From: Saprospiraceae bacterium
Lineage (GTDB): Bacteria > Bacteroidota > Bacteroidia > Chitinophagales > Saprospiraceae
Reading direction: 5' to 3'
Length of the DNA: 64,000 nucleotides
Assembly: GCA_020630435.1 (NCBI GenBank)
Contig: JAHDBJ010000002.1
Span: 1 to 64,000 of the forward strand
Shown: piece by piece, positions 1-9,826 of the stretch
How positions within the stretch are numbered: position 1 is the first letter of the stretch
Layout of the letters: each line of letters begins with the position of its first letter
Position numbers and translations under genes: made by a program
The notes under the pieces: model-generated
Database searches by the model: none
What the model was told of the DNA's origin: nothing
Seen by the model: only the letters and a program-made list of their open reading frames with translations

Positions 1-17
1 CAACCAAATTATAGTAA

Positions 18-50
18 AAGCTCAATCTAATCCTAGATTGAGCTTTTTTA
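18..50. terminator. Hairpin terminator at window edge
   Basis: A perfect 12-bp stem (positions 18-29 and 34-45, loop of 4) is followed on the plus strand by a run of T residues. It would terminate a plus-strand gene left of the window, and may also serve the minus-strand kinase gene whose stop lies at 51-53. Confidence 0.8.
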
Positions 51-3000
51 TTATGACGTGGCAGCTAGAGCTAGTGTAAAGGTTGTTCCTTCATTAAGCT
101 GGCTATCTACACTAATTTTTCCACCATTAAGTTTTACTAATTCGTGTACCAAGTGTAAACCTAAGCCTGTGCCTTTTTCGCCAGCAGTTCCCATTTTGCT
201 TTTATTTTTCTTTAATTCAAATAAAGAGTTTAATTTTTCTTTTGGTATACCTGTTCCTGAATCAGATACCATAATGTGTATATTCCCATTTTCTTTTTGT
301 GCTGAAATAGTGACATTACCATCTTTGTCAGTATATTTTAGAGCATTGTCGACAAGATTTCTAAGAACTGTCAAAAAGCCATTTCTATCTACCCAAACTT
401 TGAGATCATTTTGAATATCCAATTCAAGATCAATTTTTTTATCTATTGCTATTTGTGAAAAGAGAATGTTTACTTCTTCTATTGCAGGTTTTATAGATAC
501 ATATTCAGGATTATGTGGTAAAGCATTTTTTTGAGTAAGTGCCCAATTCAGTAGATTATCAACTAGTTTGTTCAGAGCAAAGGCATTTTTTTCAATATTT
601 TCTCCAATTAAGGTAACGGTATCATAGTCTTTTCTTTTAAGAAGGTAATTTACTTTTTTAGCTATTCCTCTAAAAGCAATTGCAGGCTTTCTCAAGTCGT
701 GACCTAAAATTGCAAAAATTCTATCTTTAGTATGGTTTAGTTCTTGTAGCTGTTGTGTTCGTTCTTCAACGACTTGTTCTAGATTTTCATACACTCTTGA
801 ATTATTAATCGATATTGCCATTTGGGAAGAAAGTAGTTCGAGAACTTGAATCCTATCATTTGTAAATGCACCTATAGATAAATTATTCTCAAGGTAGATA
901 ATACCATAAAGTTCGTTTAATAACACAATTGGAATGCATAGAATTGATTTATTTTTAAATTTTTTAATATAAGGATCGGTTGTGAATTCCCCTTCTTTAG
1001 AGGCATTATCTAAAACAATAGGTTCTTTTAGTCTTGCTACATAATTTATAATGCTAGTAGGTAGGGAATCAAGATTGGTTAAGGATAAATTAGTTAATGT
1101 TTCGATTTTTTCTTCAATAGCTTTTGCTTGAATAATGAATTTATCATTTTGAACAATTAAGAGCATACCTTTTTCTGCTCCAGCGGTCATCATAGTAATT
1201 CGCATCATCTTTTCTAATAATGCTTTAAACTCAATCTCTCCCGAAATTGCTTGATATGCTTTTACCAATGCCAATACATCCAGATTTTGAAAAGAACCTG
1301 TTTTAGTAGAGGAATAAGTCGTGGAGTTTAAAGTAGTAGTTCGAAAAGAGGGAGTAGTTTCTATTAGTGATTCTCTGGCTTTACTAATTACATTGGGGAA
1401 GTTAGCTTCTAAAACATCAATTTTAGCCATAGCTCCCCTTCTTTTATATAAATAGATGGCTTCTTTAAAATATGCAGTTGAAGACGTTAATATATTATTT
1501 CTATAATAAAACTTAGCAGCTAATTCACAGGCAAAAGCTTCATTATATAACCATTTATTTGTTTTAGCAGTCTGAATAGCTTGTTCATATAAACTAGCAG
1601 CTTCTTTAAATTTATTTTCAAGCGCAGCCCATTCAGCCTCCATTAATAATTGCCAATGAAGATAATTTTCTGGATTATGTGCTGCCCAAGTTTTCATTTT
1701 TTCTAACTCTTTACTCATTCGTTCTTTTAGCACATCTTTTGGAGGATTTTTACCATAGTTTAAATAACCAGCACAAGTAAAATAGGAAATATGACATAAG
1801 TATGTAAGGTAGATTAAACTGAACATCGCAGGCGCAAGAGGATCTGCTTGTTGTATTGTTTCCCAACTTTTTTCATAGTTGTCATTAGCCAAGTAAAGCT
1901 CAGCTTTTCTAACATGATAAAAACCTATTCCAGAATAAAAATTACGGGTGGCCATATTAGTTAAACATTCTACTTCGTCGAATTCTTCATCACTTAAAGA
2001 TTCTAAATTAGGAGAAATACCACTAAGCTTTTTATTGACTTGGAGGTTAAACATTGTAGTATCAATGGCATCTTGATATGCTGTATTGGTGACAATTTTT
2101 AGATATTTTCGCTGTTGTGTTATCATCTCTTCTAAATGCATTTCGGGTTCCCATCCAGCACAATATTTAGCACACCAAGCCAACATAAAACGATCCCCTG
2201 CTGCGTATCCTGCTTGAATTCCTTTTTTAAAAAAATCATGAAACTTACTCCAATGCATATTATGATGTCCAGTTACTACACCATAGGTAGCTATAGCACG
2301 ACACCTGTAAGCTACACTATTTAATTTTTCGATAATGTCTAATCCAAGTAATCCAAGAACATTAGCAGATTTCATATCACCAAAAAGATTACCTAACATA
2401 GCACCTATTGTAATACAGCCACTAGAGGATTCTGGACAAAGCCCTTTTTCTAATGTTAATCGAAATACTTCTAATGAAGTTAATGTATATAAATTAGCAT
2501 TTCCTAATACATAAGCACCGAGACCGCATTCTATTAGTAAGTTTGCAGCTAGTTTTTTTTCTGGTTCTGAAATTACAGGTCCATTTAAAATGGATTCTGG
2601 AGTACGAGCAAGATACATTTGATATAATTCTTGTAATGTTGCTCCTATTTGAGCATCATCTGGATTTTCTGGAATTTCGTATCCTAGTAGTGCTAATGCT
2701 TCTAGCCCTTTTCGTAAGCCTAAATCGGGTTCATATGTAACATAATGTTTGGCAGACATTGAAATAATTCTAGCTTTATCATATTTATTCTGAGCTTCTT
2801 TTATTAATTCTAATCTGCATTTTTCAGCATATTCAAAATCATGGGTTAGATAACAACTTCGAGCTAGACCAAACGCTAGTGAAAAAGCAAGTGTATAATT
2901 ATTTTGCCAGTAGTTTTTTGGCAATAGGTCTAATCCTGTTTGGTAATAATTTCTAGCGACTTTATAAGCAATAGAAGTCTCTGCTTTTTTAGCGGCTTCA

Positions 3001-5240
3001 AGGTTTAAGTTAGCTAATTCAAGAATTTCTTTTTCTGTTGTTAAAAAACTTCTACCATTGTTTAAATGTCGTACAAGCTCTATTAGATCTGCTTTTTGAT
3101 CTTCAGTATGATAATGTTTTTTTAAAATAGTCCCAATCTTAAAATGGCGTTTTGCTCTTTGTTTTTCATTCCCTAAAAAATAGGCAGATTGCTGAATTTT
3201 ATCGTGAACAAATTGATAGACTACACCAAAATCTTCATCATCATGTACAATTCTATATAAATTGTTGAGAGGATAAATGATTTCTTTTTCTATAGCAGAA
3301 TATAATTGGTTGGCTATAAAAGAAGCAGATTTATTCGTAATGATAGCTAAGGTTCTTAGTTCAAAGTGTTCGCCTATTGTTGCAGCTAGTTGTAGAAGAT
3401 TTTGAGATTCTTGAGGGAGTTCTTTCAACTGTTGAATCATAAACTCCACAACATTTTTAGAAATCTTAAGTGTTTTAATTTTTGTAATATCCCATTGCCA
3501 TTTTTGTGTATTAATATCAAAAGAGATTAAACCATTATGATAAATTTTTTTTAATAACTCGTTAATATAAAAAGGATTACCAGCGGTATTTTTATATAAT
3601 ATTGAAGTAAGTTCTTTAACGTTTTCTAAATTATCATTGAAGGTGTCAGCAAGCATTTGGTTGACGGCGGTTTCTGGGAGAGGATTTAAATTGGCTTCAT
3701 AAATAGCTTTTTTATTTTTTATATCGTCAATTGCAAGTGTCAATGGATGTCCTTCATTAACTTCATTATCACGATAAGCTCCAATTATTAATAAGTAAGG
3801 TATTTCTTTTAGTATTAGCTCTTTAATTAAGTGAAGGGAGGAATCATCAGACCATTGTAGATCGTCAATGAATATAGTTAGTGGATGTTCTTCTTTAGCA
3901 AAGACCTCGATAAATTTGATAAGTGCGTAGAAGAAGCGATTTTGGGCTTCTGTTGGATTTAAACTTACAAGGGTGTCTTGTTCCTCTAAAATGGTTTTTA
4001 ATTCAGGGACTTGTTCTAATAATAATGCAGCGTTGAGTCCTAGAGTATTTCCTAACTCTTGCTTGATGTTTTTTACTTTTTCTGATGCTTCTCCTGCTAA
4101 ATATCGTACTAAACCTTTAAAAGCTTCTGTAAAAGCATAAAAAGGCATATCTGTTTTAAATTGATCAAATTTGCCCGATATAAAATATCCATTTTTACTA
4201 ACGATTGGTTTATGTATTTCTTTTACGAGAGCTGTTTTGCCAATACCTGCGGAACCATTGATTAAAAATAAGTTGCTTTTTCCCCTTTCGGTACTAGCAA
4301 AAGCATTCATTAAAGCTTTGATCTCTTGTGTTCTACCGTAAAGATTTTGAGGAATTTGAAAACGATGGTTTATATCTTTCTTCCCAATTTCAAACAAAGG
4401 AATAGTTTCTGTGGTTTCAAGATAATTGTAACACTTTTCGAGATCATGCTTTAGCCCTGAGGCACTTTGATACCTTTCGTCAGCAGTTTTAGAACATAGT
4501 TTTAAAATTATATTAGATAAGACTTTAGGAATTGCCCTATTAACCAAAGTAGGAGGACTCATCTTACCTGCTATATGATAATGAACAATCTCCATAGGAT
4601 CATTGGTTTGGAAAGGATGGTTTCCTGTAAGTGCCTCATAAAAACTAATGCCGAGTGAATAAAGATCTGAACGATAATCAATAGATCGATTCACCCTTCC
4701 TGTTTGCTCAGGAGACATATAAGGAAGCGTGCCTTCCATTACATTTGGATTATGAAGAGCAGCTCTTTCGGTAGATAGTTTTGTAGAAATCCCAAAGTCT
4801 GAAATCTTAATCTCATTGGTTTGGCGATTGATTAAAATATTACTAGGATTAATATCCTTATGTATAATATTAGCAGCGTGGATCTCTGTTAGTATTTCTG
4901 TTATTGTTATTGCTTTTTGAAGAAAATCTTTTAGGTTAAGTTGATGATCTTTGAGGTAACTAGAAAAGGATTGCCCCCCAAAATCTTCCAAGATGATGAC
5001 AGGTTTATTTTTATCATCAATTAAACCTATAGCTTTATAGACACCTGAGCTATTTAAGCTCGAAATAATATCATATTCTCTCTTAATCTGTGCTATTTCG
5101 GCTATCTCTGGATAGTCATTTTGCAAAGTTTTAAGAATAACTTTTTTATTATTAATATTATCAAAAGCTCTATATACAATAGTGTATTTTCCTTGATGTA
5201 AGGTTTCTTTAATAGAGTAGTTGGATATTGCGTTTTTCAT
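51..5240 (-). CDS. Trifunctional Ser/Thr protein kinase / AAA ATPase / sensor histidine kinase
   Basis: Very large (1729 residues) cytoplasmic signalling protein. An N-terminal Ser/Thr kinase domain (about 8-270) has the catalytic Lys37 in VILK, HKD at 127-129, Asn134 and DFG at 148-150, so it looks active, although the glycine loop is poor. An AAA-type ATPase follows, with a P-loop GSAGIGKT at 329-336 and an acidic Walker B (FIDDLQWSD). A long helical TPR-like region (about 700-1250) leads to a GAF domain (about 1335-1480) and a C-terminal histidine kinase with H-box LGHDLRKP (His1514), N-box and two glycine boxes (DSGTGIP, GTGLGL). No membrane segments are seen. The architecture matches the known trifunctional kinase family of cyanobacteria and Bacteroidota, which resembles HstK-type proteins. 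No response regulator is adjacent in the window, so the output is unknown. The signal sensed by the GAF domain is also unknown. Confidence 0.93.
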   Translation of the reverse strand: MKNAISNYSIKETLHQGKYTIVYRAFDNINNKKVILKTLQNDYPEIAEIAQIKREYDIISSLNSSGVYKAIGLIDDKNKPVIILEDFGGQSFSSYLKDHQLNLKDFLQKAITITEILTEIHAANIIHKDINPSNILINRQTNEIKISDFGISTKLSTERAALHNPNVMEGTLPYMSPEQTGRVNRSIDYRSDLYSLGISFYEALTGNHPFQTNDPMEIVHYHIAGKMSPPTLVNRAIPKVLSNIILKLCSKTADERYQSASGLKHDLEKCYNYLETTETIPLFEIGKKDINHRFQIPQNLYGRTQEIKALMNAFASTERGKSNLFLINGSAGIGKTALVKEIHKPIVSKNGYFISGKFDQFKTDMPFYAFTEAFKGLVRYLAGEASEKVKNIKQELGNTLGLNAALLLEQVPELKTILEEQDTLVSLNPTEAQNRFFYALIKFIEVFAKEEHPLTIFIDDLQWSDDSSLHLIKELILKEIPYLLIIGAYRDNEVNEGHPLTLAIDDIKNKKAIYEANLNPLPETAVNQMLADTFNDNLENVKELTSILYKNTAGNPFYINELLKKIYHNGLISFDINTQKWQWDITKIKTLKISKNVVEFMIQQLKELPQESQNLLQLAATIGEHFELRTLAIITNKSASFIANQLYSAIEKEIIYPLNNLYRIVHDDEDFGVVYQFVHDKIQQSAYFLGNEKQRAKRHFKIGTILKKHYHTEDQKADLIELVRHLNNGRSFLTTEKEILELANLNLEAAKKAETSIAYKVARNYYQTGLDLLPKNYWQNNYTLAFSLAFGLARSCYLTHDFEYAEKCRLELIKEAQNKYDKARIISMSAKHYVTYEPDLGLRKGLEALALLGYEIPENPDDAQIGATLQELYQMYLARTPESILNGPVISEPEKKLAANLLIECGLGAYVLGNANLYTLTSLEVFRLTLEKGLCPESSSGCITIGAMLGNLFGDMKSANVLGLLGLDIIEKLNSVAYRCRAIATYGVVTGHHNMHWSKFHDFFKKGIQAGYAAGDRFMLAWCAKYCAGWEPEMHLEEMITQQRKYLKIVTNTAYQDAIDTTMFNLQVNKKLSGISPNLESLSDEEFDEVECLTNMATRNFYSGIGFYHVRKAELYLANDNYEKSWETIQQADPLAPAMFSLIYLTYLCHISYFTCAGYLNYGKNPPKDVLKERMSKELEKMKTWAAHNPENYLHWQLLMEAEWAALENKFKEAASLYEQAIQTAKTNKWLYNEAFACELAAKFYYRNNILTSSTAYFKEAIYLYKRRGAMAKIDVLEANFPNVISKARESLIETTPSFRTTTLNSTTYSSTKTGSFQNLDVLALVKAYQAISGEIEFKALLEKMMRITMMTAGAEKGMLLIVQNDKFIIQAKAIEEKIETLTNLSLTNLDSLPTSIINYVARLKEPIVLDNASKEGEFTTDPYIKKFKNKSILCIPIVLLNELYGIIYLENNLSIGAFTNDRIQVLELLSSQMAISINNSRVYENLEQVVEERTQQLQELNHTKDRIFAILGHDLRKPAIAFRGIAKKVNYLLKRKDYDTVTLIGENIEKNAFALNKLVDNLLNWALTQKNALPHNPEYVSIKPAIEEVNILFSQIAIDKKIDLELDIQNDLKVWVDRNGFLTVLRNLVDNALKYTDKDGNVTISAQKENGNIHIMVSDSGTGIPKEKLNSLFELKKNKSKMGTAGEKGTGLGLHLVHELVKLNGGKISVDSQLNEGTTFTLALAATS

Positions 5241-5282
5241 AATGGATTGATTGAAGAAATGGTCAAAGAAGTTATATTAATC

Positions 5283-5933
5283 TCAATTTGCTTTGTTAAA
5301 ATCGTTTACATCTTTCATCATTATCAATAACATATATTGGACACCACCAAAAAGAAACATGATAATATAAGTATTAGGATTTTTGGTGATAGGCCAAAGA
5401 TGTTCAAAAACGTCTTGTATTACTTCTAGTGGTTTGGTGAAAATATCCCAAGAATTAAGTCTAAGAATTCGACCCATAAAAAAACCAAGGCAGCTTAGAA
5501 GTAAGGCGGTGAAAATCGAGGCATTGGCTATCTTTTTCCCTTTTCTTTTTTCAAATAAATGATGCATTATTTTTAAAGATAAAAATCCATAAAAGGCTGA
5601 CAACATGGCAAAAGAAAAGATTATGAAGGTATCGTGTATTAAATCGGGTGCTTCAGCTACGTGTATTAAATCACTAATCATATAAGGAGCATTAGGATAG
5701 AAAATAAGCCAGATGAAGCTGCCCATCAAAAACAAAAACGGGCTTAGTTTTTCATCAAAATAATCGATAATCCAAGCAGCGAATAATGGCAAAAAGCCTA
5801 AAAATAAATTCCATGTTAAAAAATCGAATATATTGTTTTTAAGTATTAAATCTCTAATGAATAGTACTAGTAAATTTATAATAGTAATAATCGTTAAGAC
5901 TTTGATGTGCGAAGGTAATTTGTTGATTTTCAT
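5283..5933 (-). CDS. DUF1361-family integral membrane protein
   Basis: 216 residues with about six hydrophobic segments. The conserved WNLFLGFLPL motif in an early helix and the FYPNAPYMISDLIH motif in the middle are hallmarks of DUF1361 membrane proteins. Function of the family is unknown. It lies 42 bp upstream (in transcription order) of the large kinase gene and 38 bp downstream of another multi-pass membrane gene on the same strand, so the three could be co-transcribed. A role in membrane sensing for the kinase is only a guess. Confidence 0.8.
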   Translation of the reverse strand: MKINKLPSHIKVLTIITIINLLVLFIRDLILKNNIFDFLTWNLFLGFLPLFAAWIIDYFDEKLSPFLFLMGSFIWLIFYPNAPYMISDLIHVAEAPDLIHDTFIIFSFAMLSAFYGFLSLKIMHHLFEKRKGKKIANASIFTALLLSCLGFFMGRILRLNSWDIFTKPLEVIQDVFEHLWPITKNPNTYIIMFLFGGVQYMLLIMMKDVNDFNKAN

Positions 5934-5971
5934 AAAATTTAAAGCTTGTATTTTTTTTAAAAATACGTTGA

Positions 5972-7147
5972 TTATGTAGGTTCTGTTAGAGGTTTATTGT
6001 TTAGATATTGTCGTCCGAGGTTAGGGTCGAATCCAATCATATTAGCCATACTACACCACAAAATCCAACAACCTATACCAAAAAATAAGTAACCAAAATA
6101 TCCCAAGATGGGCATTTCGGAAAAGAAATGAAATTTGTCTAAATAGGGTATAGAATACTTCCAATAGTTAGGATTGGTTGGAGCAGTTTGATGAAACCAT
6201 TCACTACCAAAATTCCAAAACTCCCAGAAAAAACCATTGATTAATTCAGCTAATGCAATCAATACAATAAACGACCAATCGCCTTTTTTTCCCAATGGCG
6301 TAAACGGACTCCACACTTTTTTTAAATTTAAAGCAGGGACTAAGAGGGGGAGGTAAGCGATCCATAATACCCAGAATAATTCGAATGGGAAGTATCCCAT
6401 TAAGACTAATGCTATACTTCCTAGTATGATCATGCTGTATTGCCACCAGTCGCCAAGTGCAATCTTAGGTCCATTGGCATATCGTTCGCTTAATCTAGGA
6501 AATGTACGCAGCAACCAATACAATTCAAAAAGTGCAGGTAATACAGGAGAGTAGGAGAGTAGTTGCCATGCTATATTCCCATAGGGACTTAATATATCAT
6601 TGTTAGGATAATACCAATTTTCTATCACAAAAAAATTGAGGTATTCAAAAGAGAACCAGCAAATCGAAGAGGTTACGGCTAGTAGCTTCATCGTATTGGG
6701 CATCTTCGAAATTAGTGATGCGCCTTCATTTCGTTTATAAACGATGCCATCTATAGTAAATACAAAGCCCCACCATAGGGGAACAAACATAAAATGATCT
6801 AAGGGGACTAAGACGTCAAGCCTTGCCCACATAATAAACCAACTTAATAAGGTTATAATTAGAGCTGGTAAAAACCATTTTGGGTAGTTGGTTTTCTTTT
6901 TAGGGGTAAATTGCTTGGTGGAAGGCTTAAATCCAAATATTCTTGGGAATAGCAAAAATATTAAGATAAATAAAGCTACACCACAGCAAAATATGAAATA
7001 GGGTAGACAAAAACCAGGATCTTCCATTACTTTTTGAGCTGGAAATTCTCCATAACCAGGAGGAAATCCACCCCACTTAAAATAACTTCCAATTACAGGT
7101 AAAGTAAATAATAATAAAGACGAGATTAGGAGGATGTTTTTTCGCAT
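5972..7147 (-). CDS. Multi-pass membrane protein of unknown function
   Basis: 391 residues, with about ten hydrophobic segments rich in Trp, Phe and Tyr. The first (residues 4-22) may be an uncleaved signal anchor. The most family-like stretch is near the C-terminus (about 295-375), with ELINGFFWEFWNFGSEW followed by a PYLDKFHFFSEMP motif and a LGYFGYLFFG motif, which suggests a conserved buried pocket. I do not recognise a named family with confidence. It is the first gene of a possible minus-strand run with the DUF1361 gene and the trifunctional kinase. Confidence 0.7.
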   Translation of the reverse strand: MRKNILLISSLLLFTLPVIGSYFKWGGFPPGYGEFPAQKVMEDPGFCLPYFIFCCGVALFILIFLLFPRIFGFKPSTKQFTPKKKTNYPKWFLPALIITLLSWFIMWARLDVLVPLDHFMFVPLWWGFVFTIDGIVYKRNEGASLISKMPNTMKLLAVTSSICWFSFEYLNFFVIENWYYPNNDILSPYGNIAWQLLSYSPVLPALFELYWLLRTFPRLSERYANGPKIALGDWWQYSMIILGSIALVLMGYFPFELFWVLWIAYLPLLVPALNLKKVWSPFTPLGKKGDWSFIVLIALAELINGFFWEFWNFGSEWFHQTAPTNPNYWKYSIPYLDKFHFFSEMPILGYFGYLFFGIGCWILWCSMANMIGFDPNLGRQYLNNKPLTEPT

Positions 7148-7465
7148 TTGATTTTAAGATTTGGTGGTAAAAGTAGATTGGGTTTATGGGAAAAGTAGAA
7201 ATGCTTGAGTTAGAATTCAATATTTATCACTTCTCTGAAGTTAGGGGTTATATATCATTGTGATAATAAAAAATCTCTTTAATACTCGGACAATACTATC
7301 AAATATATAAAATTTTAGAGAATACATCATTTTAAATATTAAAAAAAATAATTAAGTTTTTGAAAAAGGATTACTAAAGAACGAAATATAACTTTTAATA
7401 GTCCTTTAAGTAACAAAAGTACCCTTTCAACCATCTTGGTGGAAACGACAAAACTAAAAGTTACT
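7148..7465. other. Intergenic, divergent between membrane gene and GT39 remnant
   Basis: 318 bp of AT-rich sequence that should hold the promoter of the minus-strand membrane-protein gene and whatever remains of the promoter of the glycosyltransferase remnant. A small palindrome (TATCATTGTGATA near 7255) and an imperfect inverted repeat around 7364-7408 are visible. No coding potential is seen, and no convincing -33/-7 pair. Confidence 0.4.
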
Positions 7466-7932
7466 ATGTTGCATATCACTAAAACAACTACCTTTGGAAT
7501 CATTCTAGCTCTAATTAAGGTCTTTCTACACCTTGTTTTTTATAATCAATTCGAATATCATCGGGACGAACTGCTCTATATGCCACTCGGTGAGTATCCT
7601 GCATGGGGATAGAGAATAAGACTTCAAGTTTGATTTACTGTGAAAATTATGGTCAAGCAGGAGTCATTGCTATTATTGGTCAACAATATGGTTTGCCTCA
7701 TTCTGTTAGCTTTGGTGATAGTTTTAGGTATCCTAGACAATTTGATCCAGATATTGAATCTTTTATTTATGTAAATGATGAAATAGGAGATGATGTGAAA
7801 ACATTATTTGAGGAGATTAAAATCATAGGAAGAATAGAAAATCCTCTAGCTAGAGAATCGCAAACACTAGTCTATTTTTGTAAGAAACCTAGAAGAAGTT
7901 TTAATGCGTTTTGGCAGGAAGTCACGCAATAA
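7466..7932 (+). pseudogene. Glycosyltransferase family 39 remnant with internal deletion
   Basis: Two separated pieces of a dolichyl-phosphate-mannose-protein mannosyltransferase-like (GT39) membrane enzyme are joined here. The first piece starts at ATG 7466 and encodes 48 residues. They include a hydrophobic helix and the N-terminal signature EYHRDELLYMPLGEYPAWG, whose conserved HRDELLY contains the acidic residue used by this family. It ends at TAG 7610-7612. The second piece, in another frame (open from 7603 to 7932), encodes the family C-terminus beginning YCENYGQAGVIAI and continuing through GLPHSVSFGDSF. The normal family is about 500 residues, so roughly 350 codons of membrane domain are missing and the junction shifts the frame. 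The 109-codon second ORF would otherwise look like a stand-alone gene. Calling both parts one dead gene is inference from motif order. Confidence 0.75.
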
Positions 7933-7940
7933 CATTAAAA

Positions 7941-7977
7941 AATAGAGAGATTTTATTTTATATAAAATCTCTCTATT
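7941..7977. terminator. Strong bidirectional terminator hairpin
   Basis: A perfect 16-bp stem (7941-7956 with 7962-7977, 5-nt loop) is flanked by T-rich sequence on the plus side and A-rich sequence (T-rich on the minus strand) on the other. It sits between the plus-strand GT39 remnant (stop at 7932) and the minus-strand lipoprotein gene (stop at 7985), and can terminate both. Confidence 0.9.
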
Positions 7978-7984
7978 AAGTTTT

Positions 7985-9808
7985 TTATTCTACGGGTAAT
8001 CGGAAACTACCTGATATTTGTACTTGTTCGATGGTTTCTCCTGTAGTAGGATTCATATTGGAGACAGTCCCTTCAAAGGAACCGGCTTTTAAGTCATCAT
8101 TACAGGTTGTAAAATTAATAGTGACATTATCTCCATTATTGCTATTAGATGTTAAATTGAGTAAAATATTATTATTAGTCGCATCTTCAGAACTATATTC
8201 AAAATGATCTAGACTATAATTTACATTTTCTTCAAATGGAGTATTTGTTTCTAATATCAAAATAATTGTATAGATTAAAGAATCAGAACTTACGTGGTAT
8301 CCCCCTATAAAACCACCAGTTGCTAAAAGACTATCAATATAAATCTGTTCCTTAACAAAAAGTACTTGTTCTTGCCCTTCGATATCTAGCAAAATATACT
8401 CAGAAAGTTCTTCACAAGTTGTAATCTCTCCGAGCTCTGTATTTGTCGATGCACCAGAAATAGTAATAGGGCTAGATGTAAGTTGATTGTCTAAATCAAC
8501 TACCGTTAATACAGGTTCTGCCCCTTCACAAAGATCCAAACTGATGTCAAAACTACCATCCTCCTCTAATGAGAAAGTTCTTGATTTATTCGAAAACGCA
8601 ATTTTTAAATAACCATTACTGACTGTATTCCCGTCGCAATCTACTACATTACCACTTACTGTAATGATATCCATATTGGTAGAGTTAACAGCAATTGTTC
8701 CTAGATCAGTATCGGTACTATAAGGACCATAAGTTTCTTGATAAATGGTTGTACCACATTCATCCACTATTTTTAGATCAAAAACCTCGTCCTTTGGAAA
8801 GTTATAAAATAAAAAACTTCCTTCTTCATCCAACCAGCCGCCTTTCTGTCCAAATTTTTGTCCACAAACATATACTGCCATATAAGAAGGCTGGGTCGTT
8901 TTGTTGCCCACATCAATCGTTACTTGCCCTTTAATTTCAATAGGATCGGTCATACAATCTACGTTCCAACTACTAAAGTGAGAAACATTACCAGTATAAA
9001 CACCATTGGCATAAGTGGCTTCTCCTTCTTGCATCCATGTGCCTTGTTCTTCATCATAGCTCCAAAGCGGGATTATGGTAGGCGCTTTGGATTGAAGAGA
9101 AGTAGGAACAGGAAAGACTAATGTAGATTCGGCACCTTCTGCTAGATTTAACTCATTACCACTAGCATCTAATAATTCGATTTGTAGCATTCCAAACGTA
9201 CCTAGTGTAACTGTTTCACCATCACTATTGATTCCACTAAGATCACCAACCATTTGTTGTGGGAGATCGTCTGCACTAGGATCGATCCAAGTCATAGCAA
9301 CATCTACTGTTCCACTATAGGCGTTACCGTTTGCATCTACAATACCCTGAGCAGGAAGAGAGATTTTAGCTCCAGAATTGTGGTTTAGTGTTCCTCCATT
9401 AGTACTATTAACTTGACCTAAGATTTGTTTGGTCTTCATCTTAATTTCTGTAAAATTAGCTTTATTCTCTATAACGGATAATCGTCTAAATGCTTCAAAT
9501 TTTCCGACCTGTTGCACCGATAAGAAAGCTGATTTTCCTTTGTTTCGGATATTCGAAAAATCAAAATTCCCATCTGCATCAGTTGTTGCCATTTCTAGTT
9601 GTTCACCCGATTTAAAGTGTACCATTGCCCCTTCAATAGCTTGATTATTTTCATCAATTACTCGACCTCTAACAGTTGTAGTGATCGTAATCTGTGGTTC
9701 TGGATTAGGAGGGGTGATTATGGTTGTACCATCATCTTCGCAAGCAAAGAAGGTTAGCATTAATGCTAGGATTAAAAAAAGTTGAATCTTCAATTTTGGA
9801 TTCTTCAT
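7985..9808 (-). CDS. Surface lipoprotein, carboxypeptidase-regulatory plus CILP/FAM171-like domains (paralog 1)
   Basis: 607 residues. The signal peptide ends in a lipobox TFFAC with Cys23, followed by acidic EDD, which is compatible with Bacteroidota surface export. Residues about 40-110 form a carboxypeptidase-regulatory-like beta-sandwich (VRGRVIDENNQAIEGAMV). Residues about 130-290 carry the fingerprint of CILP/FAM171-type domains: GAKISLPAQGIVD, an MVGDLSGIN motif, LGTFGMLQIELLD, then IPLWSYDEEQGTW and VSHFSSWNVD. Further Ig-like segments and a C-terminal module ending in SGSFRLPV follow. Two full paralogs at 14821-16638 and 16674-18479 share the whole architecture, and a relative with leucine-rich repeats is at 55753-57894. 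A 159-bp palindromic element begins 19 bp upstream of the start codon. The ligand and role are unknown; a structural or adhesive surface role is inference. Confidence 0.85.
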   Translation of the reverse strand: MKNPKLKIQLFLILALMLTFFACEDDGTTIITPPNPEPQITITTTVRGRVIDENNQAIEGAMVHFKSGEQLEMATTDADGNFDFSNIRNKGKSAFLSVQQVGKFEAFRRLSVIENKANFTEIKMKTKQILGQVNSTNGGTLNHNSGAKISLPAQGIVDANGNAYSGTVDVAMTWIDPSADDLPQQMVGDLSGINSDGETVTLGTFGMLQIELLDASGNELNLAEGAESTLVFPVPTSLQSKAPTIIPLWSYDEEQGTWMQEGEATYANGVYTGNVSHFSSWNVDCMTDPIEIKGQVTIDVGNKTTQPSYMAVYVCGQKFGQKGGWLDEEGSFLFYNFPKDEVFDLKIVDECGTTIYQETYGPYSTDTDLGTIAVNSTNMDIITVSGNVVDCDGNTVSNGYLKIAFSNKSRTFSLEEDGSFDISLDLCEGAEPVLTVVDLDNQLTSSPITISGASTNTELGEITTCEELSEYILLDIEGQEQVLFVKEQIYIDSLLATGGFIGGYHVSSDSLIYTIILILETNTPFEENVNYSLDHFEYSSEDATNNNILLNLTSNSNNGDNVTINFTTCNDDLKAGSFEGTVSNMNPTTGETIEQVQISGSFRLPVE

Positions 9809-9826
9809 ATTTAATTGATTTTTAAG

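Noticed and set aside
7603-7932. 109-residue ORF as an independent gene
   Set aside because: It corresponds to the C-terminus of GT39 enzymes, and the matching N-terminus lies directly upstream in another frame, so it is treated as part of a pseudogene.
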